Assembly (NCBI GenBank): GCA_017991025.1
Contig: JAGNMT010000306.1
Location: forward strand, 1 to 5,271
Length of the DNA stretch: 5,271 nt
Direction of reading: 5' to 3'
Source: Verrucomicrobiales bacterium
Lineage (GTDB): Bacteria > Verrucomicrobiota > Verrucomicrobiia > Verrucomicrobiales > DEV007
Part shown: piece after piece, positions 1 to 5,271 of the stretch
Position numbering within the stretch: position 1 is the first letter of the stretch
Layout: each line of letters opens with the position of its first letter
Notes under the pieces: model-generated
What the model saw: only the letters and a program-made list of their open reading frames with translations
Database searches by the model: none
Told to the model about the DNA's origin: nothing
Made by a program: the position numbers and the translations under genes

Positions 1-397
1 CCGTAGGAAAACCACGGCCCGGCTCTGCCTCTTCGAAGCCCCCGTTCACCAGCGAAAAGAGCCGCTCCGTCGTCGCCCGCGGAGACGAGATCGCCCACAC
101 CACTGAAGCCCCGAAAAGACCGATCACCAGCCCCGCCGCCGCCGCGAGGGCCGGACGCAGCGTCCGCCGGAAAGAAGACGCCACCGGAGCCGGCGAGCGG
201 AAGGCCTCATGCCGGAACTGATCGTGCAGGGCCATCGAGCGGAGCTGCATCACGGCAAAGGACCGTCGTTTTTCGGGATCCTCCTCCATCGCGGCCTCGA
301 GCGCGGCGATCTCGTCCGCCGGGAGCGCACCGTCCTGGAAGCGGACGAGTTGTTCGAGGAAAACGAGATCGGGTGTGGATGTGTCAGGATGATTCAT
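1..397 (-). CDS. FecR-like membrane-anchored anti-sigma protein, N-terminal part (runs off left edge)
   Basis: The reading frame opens with ATG at 397-395 and stays open to base 1, giving 132 visible residues. Residues 1-65 are a charged cytoplasmic region with the pattern LVRFQDGALPADEIAALE followed by EEDPEKRR, which resembles the N-terminus of FecR-type anti-sigma proteins of Verrucomicrobiota and Planctomycetota. Residues about 82-104 (LRPALAAAAGLVIGLFGASV onward) form one hydrophobic transmembrane helix preceded by arginines, predicting a cytoplasmic N-terminus and a periplasmic C-terminus. After it comes LVNGGFEEAEPGRGFP (residues 116-131); an N-x-x-F-E start is common in carbohydrate-binding jelly-roll domains, so such a domain may follow outside the window. 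The ATG overlaps the TGA of the sigma gene (ATGA), so translational coupling and a sigma/anti-sigma partnership are likely. The inferred role is to hold the sigma factor at the membrane until an envelope signal arrives. The C-terminal domain is not visible. Confidence 0.72.
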   Translation of the reverse strand, partial: MNHPDTSTPDLVFLEQLVRFQDGALPADEIAALEAAMEEDPEKRRSFAVMQLRSMALHDQFRHEAFRSPAPVASSFRRTLRPALAAAAGLVIGLFGASVVWAISSPRATTERLFSLVNGGFEEAEPGRGFPT

Positions 398-909
398 GAT
401 GAGACTTCGGTGGAGAGGCGCGCTCTCATGCAATCGCCGAGTGATTTGTGGAGACGGGTGAGCGCCTGGTAAACGGTTTCGATTTTCCTCCCGGTCAACG
501 CCGCGACCTCGTCGCAGGGGCGCCGTTCGAAATAACGGAGGCGGAGCAGTTCGCGGTTGTTAGCGGTGATGGTCTTGAGGCAGTGAGCGAGGGCGTCGTG
601 GAGCGGTTCGGCGTCGGCCTTCTCCGGCCATTCCGCAGCGAGAGTGGCTAGCATGGTCTCGCTCAGACCGACGTAGCGCCCATCACGGGAGCGGAGGATG
701 TCGATGGCCCGGTTTCGCCCCGCGACGCGGGCCCAGTGGATGACATGGGCAGGCGATTCGAACTCTGCAGCACGACCGACGGCCTTCACCGAAACTTCCT
801 GGAAGACATCCTCAGCGAGATGGAAGTCCCGCGTCACACTGGCGAGGTAGGCCGTCAACGGAAGGCGTTGGGCGAGCAGGGCGGCGGCAATGTCCTCGGG
901 TGGCAGCAT
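394..909 (-). CDS. ECF-type RNA polymerase sigma factor (Rhodopirellula/Verrucomicrobium-type family)
   Basis: This 171-residue protein is the usual size for an extracytoplasmic-function sigma factor, which directs RNA polymerase to a small regulon. Region 2 spans about residues 12-75: HLAEDVFQEVSVKA at 30-43 is the core-binding helix, and WARVAGRNRAIDILRSR at 59-75 is the promoter -10 recognition helix. Region 4 spans about 108-160: LKTITANNRELLRLRYFERR, then the helix-turn-helix DEVAALTGRKIETVYQALTRL (133-153) that contacts the -35 element. Region 3 is replaced by a short linker, as expected for ECF factors. The start is well fixed: four consecutive in-frame TAA codons lie at 927-916, two codons upstream of the ATG at 909-907, and no other ATG occurs before residue 86. 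No clear Shine-Dalgarno sequence precedes it. The stop overlaps the start of the FecR-like gene, its probable regulator. The regulon cannot be read from this window. Confidence 0.9.
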   Translation of the reverse strand: MLPPEDIAAALLAQRLPLTAYLASVTRDFHLAEDVFQEVSVKAVGRAAEFESPAHVIHWARVAGRNRAIDILRSRDGRYVGLSETMLATLAAEWPEKADAEPLHDALAHCLKTITANNRELLRLRYFERRPCDEVAALTGRKIETVYQALTRLHKSLGDCMRARLSTEVSS

Positions 910-950
910 GGGGCTTTATTATTATTACGGGAAATCCGGTAAAAACTCGA

Positions 951-967
951 CATCGTATTTCACGATG
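951..967. repeat. Inverted repeat, 6-bp perfect arms
   Basis: CATCGT at 951-956 and ACGATG at 962-967 are exact reverse complements separated by the five bases ATTTC. The dyad lies about 40 bp upstream of the sigma start on one side and about 75 bp upstream of the kinase ATG on the other. Its place and spacing would suit a dimeric repressor site, but arms this short can arise by chance. Confidence 0.4.
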
Positions 968-972
968 ACCAG

Positions 973-1001
973 ACAGGGTTGCCTCCGGGACCCGACCCTG
1001 T
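973..1001. repeat. Inverted repeat, 7-bp perfect arms extendable to 9 pairs
   Basis: ACAGGGT at 973-979 and ACCCTGT at 995-1001 are exact reverse complements. Pairing continues inward with one G-T wobble (980/994) and one G-C pair (981/993), leaving an 11-base loop at 982-992. It begins five bases after the preceding dyad. It could be an operator, or a hairpin in the 5' leader of the kinase mRNA, since it ends 39 bases before the ATG at 1041. No U-tract follows, and it sits upstream of both genes, so it is not an intrinsic terminator for either. Confidence 0.45.
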
Positions 1002-1040
1002 TGCTTTCAGCCTGGATTCGTGACAGAGATAGAGAAGACT

Positions 1041-1772
1041 ATGACTCCGACTCTGTGCATCATGGGCGGCTGCAACGGCGCGGGCAAAACCACCCTCGCC
1101 CGCGAGCTGCTGCCGCGTTTGGGACTGATGCGTTTTCTCAACGCGGATGAGATCGCGCGCGGCCTCTCGCCGCTTGATCCGACGCTCTCGGCCTTCAAGG
1201 CGGGACGCCTTGTCATTGAGGAGGCGCGTACGATGATCGCTGCAGGAACGAGCTTTGCCCTCGAGTCCACCCTCAGCGGGAAAACCTATGCGGCGATGCT
1301 GCGCGCGGCGAAAGAACGCGGTTATCATATCGTTCTCCACTACGTCATGATCGCCTCCGCCGCGCAGGCGGTGCAACGGGTCAGGCTCCGCGTGCGAATG
1401 GGCGGCCACGATGTCCCCCCCGACGATGTCGCGAGACGCTACGAACGGAGTTTGCGGCATTTCATCTCCGACTACCTGCCTCTTGCGGATGAGTGGGGCG
1501 TGTGGGAGAATACAAGTCCTCCTCCGCGAAAAATTGCCGGTAACAAAACCCACTCGATCAAGGATCTTATTGATCTACTCAACGCGACCAATCTCATGGA
1601 ATCGAACCCGCCACAGCCCGACCCTATGTCCGCCATGGTTCTCGAAGCGGGACGTGTCGCGACCGAGAAGATGCTCGATTACTACAAGCGCATGGGCATC
1701 AAAGTGACGCCGCAAATGACACTCGCTCCCGAGCCGAAAAAACGGGTCCGCAAGGCGAAGACCGGGTCCTAG
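1041..1772 (+). CDS. Zeta-toxin-like P-loop kinase (COG4185 type) with C-terminal extension
   Basis: This 243-residue cytoplasmic protein has the hallmarks of COG4185 predicted ATPases related to zeta toxins. Walker A is GGCNGAGKTT (residues 9-18). It is followed by LNADEIARGLSP (33-44), ALESTLSG (73-80, matching the family FETTLSG segment with Glu75), and RMGGHDVPPDDVARRYERSL (119-138), whose arginines and His123 are typical of the lid/substrate region. DEWGVWENTSPPPRKIA (150-166) closes the core. Classical zeta toxins phosphorylate UDP-N-acetylglucosamine; the substrate here is unknown. Residues about 183-243 exceed the usual length and end in a basic KKRVRKAK stretch. I chose the ATG at 1041 because it puts the P-loop directly after the first strand, as in relatives, and weak purine-rich AGAGAAG lies at 1031-1037; a GTG at 1020 would add seven residues. 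No epsilon-type antitoxin gene is adjacent. It is the only plus-strand gene here, so it is probably transcribed alone. Confidence 0.82.
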   Translation: MTPTLCIMGGCNGAGKTTLARELLPRLGLMRFLNADEIARGLSPLDPTLSAFKAGRLVIEEARTMIAAGTSFALESTLSGKTYAAMLRAAKERGYHIVLHYVMIASAAQAVQRVRLRVRMGGHDVPPDDVARRYERSLRHFISDYLPLADEWGVWENTSPPPRKIAGNKTHSIKDLIDLLNATNLMESNPPQPDPMSAMVLEAGRVATEKMLDYYKRMGIKVTPQMTLAPEPKKRVRKAKTGS

Positions 1773-1795
1773 CGCGAATCATTTCCGCCGCTCTT

Positions 1796-3217
1796 TCAGG
1801 CGAGAATGTCTTTAATGACTTTCGCGCCTTCGACGCCGGTGAGTTTGGCGTCGAGCCCTTGAAATTTATAGCTGAAAGCATCGTGCTGGATACCGAGTTG
1901 GTGCAGCATCGTGGCATGCAGGTCATGGACGGTGGTGATGTTCTCGACGGCCGCATAGCCGAGATCGTCAGTCGCCCCGTAGACGAGGCCGCGCTGAATG
2001 CCTGCTCCGGCGAGCCACATGGTCATAGCTTTGTTGTGATGATCGCGGCCGACGGGGCCTTTGTTGCCCTGCTTCATGGGCGTGCGCCCGAACTCGCCAC
2101 TCCACACGATGAGTGTGTCGTCGAACATACCACGCTGTTTCAGATCGACGATGAGGGCCATGCAGGCGCGGTCCACTTCCTTTGCGCGCAGCGGCAGCTC
2201 TTCTTTTAGAAGACTGTGATGGTCCCAGTCCCGATGATAGAGCTGGATGAAGCGTGAGCCACGCTCGGCGAGGCGGCGTGCAAGTAGACAGTTCGATGCA
2301 AAAGAACCGTCGCCGGGCTGGCAGCCATAGAGGTCCAGCGTCTTTGCCCCTTCGCTGCGGATATCGACGAGATCAGGCACGCTGGTTTGCATGCGAAAGG
2401 CCATCTCATACTGGGCGATGCGGGTGGAAATCTCGGGATCGTGAACAAGGGCGTCGCGCTGCCGATTGAGGGCATTAATGGCGTCAACATCGCCCTGCTG
2501 CCTTTTTCCGCTGATGCCGGGCGGGTTGGTGAGATAGAGGACCGGATCGCCGAGGGAACGCAGTTGCACCCCCTGGTGTTTTGAGGGCAGGAATCCGCTG
2601 CTCCACTGCCGGGCGGCGATGGGTTGGGGAGAGCGGCCTTTGCCGGTGGACATCAGGACCACGAAGCCGGGCAGATCCTCTGATTCGCTGCCAAGCCCGT
2701 AGGTGATCCATGCCCCCATACTCGGACGCCCCGCGATCTGGGAGCCGGTGTTCATGAACATGTGCGCCGGATCATGATTGATGGCGTCGGTGGTCATGGA
2801 TTTCACGAGACAAATGTCGTCCACGACAGACCCGAGGTGCGGCAGTAGCTCGGAGAGTTCGGTCTGATTTTTGCCGTGCTTTTGAAAGGCAAACTGTGGC
2901 CCCTGGCAAATGAGCGCCTGTCCCTGGAGCTGGGCGAGCTGTTGGCCTCTTGTAAAACTATCGGGCATGGGCTTGCCGTCCATTTCCGCCAGTTTTGTTT
3001 TGTAATCGAAGAGCTCAAGGTGCGACGGTCCTCCCGCCATCGTGAGCCAGATGACCCGTTTTGCCTTTTGCGGCAGCGGTAGATCTTTTAAAACACCTTG
3101 TGAAGGTGACGCGCAAAGGAGCCTGGGATTCAGCAGCGAAGCGAGCGCTACGGCTCCGAGGCCCTGCGAGGCACGCCCGAGAAAGGCCCGTCGCCGGAGT
3201 TGGGGAGGAAAGTCCAT
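1796..3217 (-). CDS. DUF1501 family Tat-exported protein (alkaline phosphatase/sulfatase superfamily), distal copy
   Basis: This 473-residue protein is full length for DUF1501 (PF07394). The N-terminus has a Tat-type signal: RRRAFLG at residues 8-14, then a hydrophobic stretch GLGAVALASLL (19-29), predicting folded export to the periplasm. Recognisable family blocks are AGGPSHLELFDYK (61-73), NHDPAHM (147-153), GRPSMGAW (163-170), FIQLYHRDWDHH (323-334), VWSGEFGRTP (371-380), GRDHHN (390-395), GATDDLGYAAVEN (414-426) and HDLHATMLHQLGI (431-443). The Asp/His-rich blocks are plausible metal ligands, as in the alkaline phosphatase superfamily, but I cannot name the nucleophile or substrate. The ATG at 3217-3215 lies one base after the TGA of the upstream DUF1501 gene, with no good Shine-Dalgarno sequence, which suggests coupled translation. 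It is the last gene of the minus-strand operon visible here and ends 23 bp from the convergent kinase gene. Confidence 0.9.
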   Translation of the reverse strand: MDFPPQLRRRAFLGRASQGLGAVALASLLNPRLLCASPSQGVLKDLPLPQKAKRVIWLTMAGGPSHLELFDYKTKLAEMDGKPMPDSFTRGQQLAQLQGQALICQGPQFAFQKHGKNQTELSELLPHLGSVVDDICLVKSMTTDAINHDPAHMFMNTGSQIAGRPSMGAWITYGLGSESEDLPGFVVLMSTGKGRSPQPIAARQWSSGFLPSKHQGVQLRSLGDPVLYLTNPPGISGKRQQGDVDAINALNRQRDALVHDPEISTRIAQYEMAFRMQTSVPDLVDIRSEGAKTLDLYGCQPGDGSFASNCLLARRLAERGSRFIQLYHRDWDHHSLLKEELPLRAKEVDRACMALIVDLKQRGMFDDTLIVWSGEFGRTPMKQGNKGPVGRDHHNKAMTMWLAGAGIQRGLVYGATDDLGYAAVENITTVHDLHATMLHQLGIQHDAFSYKFQGLDAKLTGVEGAKVIKDILA

Positions 3218-3218
3218 C

Positions 3219-4676
3219 TCACGCCAGTATTTCCGGAATTACCTTGCCTCCGAGGTCGGTGAGCCGGTAGTCGCGACCGCTGTGGCGGTAGGTGAGTTTT
3301 TCATGATCGATCCCCAGGAGGTGCAGCATCGTGGCGTGGAGGTCATTCACATGGACCCGGTTCTCCACCGCCTTGTAGCCGAACTCGTCGGTCGCCCCGT
3401 GGTGAACGCCGCCTTTGATGCCGCCTCCGGCCATCCAGAGGGTGAATCCGTTCGGGTTGTGATCACGTCCGACACTGCCCTGCGAGTCGGAGGTGCGTCC
3501 GAATTCGCCTCCCCAGATCACGAGCGTCTCGTCGAGAAGCCCCCGCGAGGCGAGATCGGCGATGAGCGCGGCGGCGGGCTGATCGGTCGCGGCGGCACAG
3601 GCGCGGTGATTCGTTTCGATGTTGTTGTGACCGTCCCATGGCACATCATCGACGGCACCGTCGCCCCCGGCGTTTTTGCCGGCAAAAATCTGCACAAACC
3701 GCACCCCGCGCTCGACGAGCCGCCGGGCGGTGAGGCACTGGCGGGCGAAGACTTCGCAATTCTTGTTGTCGAGCCCGTAGAGCTTTTTTGTGGCCTCGGT
3801 TTCACCGGCTAATTCAATCGCTTCGGGTGCCGACATCTGCATGCGGTAGGCGAGTTCGAAGGAATTGATGCGCGCGGCGAGGTCGCCCTGGGTCGAACGG
3901 CTTTCTAAATGCCGCTGGTTCATTTCCTTGAGCAGATCGAGGGAGGCGCGCTGCTGCGCTTCGCTCTGGACCTTCTGCCGCGCGAGGTTGTCGATGACCC
4001 CATTGCGCTTGGCATCGAGGGTGAGGGCCTGGTAGGTCTTGGGCAGGAATCCCGCCGACCAGATCTGGTCGTCCCCCCGCGGACGCCTCTCGTGCATGAC
4101 GACGAAAGCGGGCAGGTTCCGGTTTTCCGCGCCGAGGCCGTAGGTCATCCATGCACCGGCGCTGGGACGCCCGGGCTGACTCGCCCCGCACATCAGCTCC
4201 ATCGAGGCGGGCGCGTGGTTGTTGGCCTTCAAATACATCGAGTGGATGAAGGCCATGCGGTCCACATGCTGCGAGAGGTGCGGGAAAATATCGGAGACCC
4301 AGGTTCCCGATTCACCGTGTTGATTCCAGCCGAAGGGCGATTTCAGAATCTTGCCGCTGGTCGTGAAAAACCCCGTTTTGGCATCACTGCCCGGGAGAGG
4401 CTCGCCGTTGCGTTTCTGCAGTTCCGGTTTGTAATCCCACGTGTCCACCTGCGACGGCGCGCCGGTCATAAAAAGCCAGATCACCGATTTCGCCTTTGGC
4501 GCAAAAAGAGGCGGCCGCATCGCGAGGGGATCGCCCGTGAGCGTCGATGCGCCGAGGGCGCGCTGCTCGTTCAGCATCGAAGCGAGGGCGACCGAGCCGA
4601 AGCCGAGGCACGATTGTTTCAGAAACCGGCGGCGGGCCGGCAGGATGAGGGAATCGGGGTGGGTTTCGTTGAACAT
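3219..4676 (-). CDS. DUF1501 family Tat-exported protein (alkaline phosphatase/sulfatase superfamily), proximal copy
   Basis: With the ATG at 4676-4674 the protein has 485 residues. A Tat signal is evident: ARRRFLK at 14-20 and the hydrophobic GFGSVALASML (25-35). Family blocks match the downstream paralogue in order: TGAPSQVDTWDYK (71-83), NNHAPASM (152-159), GRPSAGAW (169-176), FVQIF (327-331), WDGH (347-350), IWGGEFGRT (387-395), GRDHN (403-407), GATDEFGYKAVEN (427-439) and NDLHATMLHLLGI (444-456). Between FVQIF and WDGH it carries a Gly/Asp-rich loop about 12 residues longer than in the other copy. The frame also opens at a TTG (4718-4716) that overlaps the TGA of the DUF1553 gene; I prefer the ATG because it gives a normal short Tat n-region, but neither start has a Shine-Dalgarno sequence. 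Its placement after DUF1553 is the usual context for this family. Substrate and reaction are unknown. Confidence 0.9.
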   Translation of the reverse strand: MFNETHPDSLILPARRRFLKQSCLGFGSVALASMLNEQRALGASTLTGDPLAMRPPLFAPKAKSVIWLFMTGAPSQVDTWDYKPELQKRNGEPLPGSDAKTGFFTTSGKILKSPFGWNQHGESGTWVSDIFPHLSQHVDRMAFIHSMYLKANNHAPASMELMCGASQPGRPSAGAWMTYGLGAENRNLPAFVVMHERRPRGDDQIWSAGFLPKTYQALTLDAKRNGVIDNLARQKVQSEAQQRASLDLLKEMNQRHLESRSTQGDLAARINSFELAYRMQMSAPEAIELAGETEATKKLYGLDNKNCEVFARQCLTARRLVERGVRFVQIFAGKNAGGDGAVDDVPWDGHNNIETNHRACAAATDQPAAALIADLASRGLLDETLVIWGGEFGRTSDSQGSVGRDHNPNGFTLWMAGGGIKGGVHHGATDEFGYKAVENRVHVNDLHATMLHLLGIDHEKLTYRHSGRDYRLTDLGGKVIPEILA

Positions 4677-4714
4677 GATCCACAGGAGGTAGGACGGCGA
4701 AAAAGAGAGGTCTA

Positions 4715-5271
4715 TCAATCGACGTAGATGAACTCATTCAAGCTCAGGAGCGCGAGACAAAACTCACGCATCGCCTGGGTTGCGGAGTCGGGTTGATTAC
4801 CCAGCATCGCCGCCTGCTGGGCTATGTAGGATTTCATGCGCGCGACTTCATCGGGTCCGGGGGAGCGGCCGAGGGCGATCTCGTAGGCTCGGGTGATCGC
4901 TTCCTCCGTCGTCGCGGGCCGGGTGGCTTCGACGCGGGCCTGGAGACGGTTCGCGATGTCGCGGACGAAATTCGAATTCATCATCGCGAGGGCCTGGGTC
5001 GGCACAGTCGTGTTGCCGCGATCCCCGATGCTCTGGTTCGGCTCCGGCGCGTCGAACATGGTCATGATCGGAACCAGCTCACTCCGCTTCACGCGCAAAT
5101 AGACGCTGCGACGGCCGCTTTCAGCGTTTGCCTCGGACGGGCCATACATCGTGTTGTCGAGCCGGTTGCCGACCTGCAGCAGGGCGTCGCGGATCGCCTC
5201 CGCCTCGAGACGGCGCGCGGGACGATGCGCCCAAAGATGATTCTCCGGATCCAGCGCTGCTTTTTCCGGAC
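4715..5271 (-). CDS. DUF1553 (PSD1) domain protein, C-terminal part (runs off right edge)
   Basis: The frame is open from the right edge (first full codon at 5269) to the TGA at 4717-4715, giving 184 visible residues. An internal ATG at 5149 is not the true start, since family sequence continues upstream of it. Diagnostic segments in visible numbering are PENHLWAHRPARRLEAEAIR (8-27), LDNTMYGPS (38-45), RRSVYLRVKR (53-62), MFDAPEPNQSIGDRGNTTVP (71-90), TQALAMMNSNFV (91-102), ALGRSPGPDE (132-141) and the closing FCLALLSLNEFIYVD (170-184), which match the C-terminus of DUF1553. Complete family members usually also carry DUF1549 and often an N-terminal cytochrome c-like domain and are exported; these parts lie outside the window and are not seen. 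Being followed by DUF1501 genes is the standard arrangement. It is probably the upstream member of the operon. The biochemical role is unknown. Confidence 0.92.
   Translation of the reverse strand, partial: PEKAALDPENHLWAHRPARRLEAEAIRDALLQVGNRLDNTMYGPSEANAESGRRSVYLRVKRSELVPIMTMFDAPEPNQSIGDRGNTTVPTQALAMMNSNFVRDIANRLQARVEATRPATTEEAITRAYEIALGRSPGPDEVARMKSYIAQQAAMLGNQPDSATQAMREFCLALLSLNEFIYVD

Larger units (their letters stand above)
910..1040. promoter_or_regulatory. Divergent intergenic region between sigma factor and zeta-like kinase genes
   Basis: These 131 bases separate the minus-strand sigma gene from the plus-strand kinase gene, so they must hold promoters for both unless the kinase start is the GTG at 1020. 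The segment 915-960 is conspicuously AT-rich against GC-rich surroundings, including a four-unit TAA tandem on the minus strand (927-916). Two inverted repeats lie side by side (951-967 and 973-1001). A TCGACA hexamer at 947-952 resembles a -35 box for the plus strand but has no good -10 partner at normal spacing. I could not assign a promoter with confidence in either direction. Confidence 0.45.

Noticed and set aside
973..1001. Intrinsic terminator
   Set aside because: The stem is followed by mixed sequence, not a T-tract, and it lies upstream of both neighbouring genes rather than at a gene end.
1020..1040. GTG at 1020 as the kinase start
   Set aside because: It would add seven residues (MTEIEKT) before the normal family N-terminus and no ribosome binding site precedes it. 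It remains possible but less likely than the ATG at 1041.
960..1553. Minus-strand open frame of 197 codons opposite the kinase
   Set aside because: The opposite strand encodes an intact kinase with Walker A and other family motifs; this frame has only shadow composition rich in Arg and His.
3042..3812. Long plus-strand open frame of 256 codons
   Set aside because: It lies antisense to the two DUF1501 genes, its translation has no recognisable domain, and such frames are expected opposite GC-rich genes. The minus-strand frames carry clear family motifs.
4680..4691. Strong AGGAGGT ribosome binding site
   Set aside because: The AGGAGGT is on the plus strand, where no supported gene starts after it; on the coding minus strand it reads as CCTCC.
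3909..4727. Plus-strand open frame of 272 codons
   Set aside because: It is antisense to the proximal DUF1501 gene throughout, is arginine- and glycine-rich without domain pattern, and is explained by codon bias of the real gene.
4715..5149. Independent 144-residue gene starting at the ATG at 5149
   Set aside because: The same frame continues to the right edge with further DUF1553 sequence (PENHLW... and LEAEAIRDALLQ), so the ATG is internal to a larger protein.

Overview
The window is GC-rich DNA that most likely comes from the Verrucomicrobiota, with Planctomycetota as the main alternative. This rests on gene content: a DUF1553 (PSD1) C-terminus, two Tat-targeted DUF1501 proteins, and a small ECF sigma factor followed by a membrane-anchored FecR-type anti-sigma protein. 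These families are strongly expanded in those two phyla. The assignment is an inference from family knowledge, not from a marker gene.

Layout on the + strand coordinates. Positions 1-909 hold a two-gene minus-strand operon: an ECF sigma factor (394-909) and, overlapping it by an ATGA junction, the first 132 residues of a FecR-like anti-sigma/sensor protein that runs off the left edge. Positions 910-1040 are a short divergent intergenic region with an AT-rich patch and two neighbouring inverted repeats. Positions 1041-1772 hold the only plus-strand gene, a P-loop kinase of the zeta-toxin-like COG4185 type, with no visible antitoxin and an unusual C-terminal extension. It converges, 23 bp apart, on a minus-strand operon filling 1796-5271. 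In transcription order that operon is the C-terminal part of a DUF1553 protein (runs off the right edge), a 485-residue DUF1501 protein, and a 473-residue DUF1501 protein.

How the genes may work together. DUF1549/DUF1553 and DUF1501 proteins are habitual neighbours; DUF1501 belongs to the alkaline phosphatase/sulfatase superfamily and carries Tat signals here, so the pair is probably an exported module acting on an unknown, possibly polysaccharide-related, substrate. The sigma/FecR pair looks like an envelope-to-transcription signalling unit and could regulate such modules, but nothing in the sequence proves the link. The kinase gene lies between the two minus-strand units in the opposite orientation and may be an insertion into an ancestral block.

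No tRNA, rRNA, CRISPR array, insertion sequence or convincing intrinsic terminator was seen. There is no gene-free stretch above 300 bases. I do not see a clearly new system; the most unusual items are the lone zeta-like kinase and the divergent pair of tandem DUF1501 paralogues.
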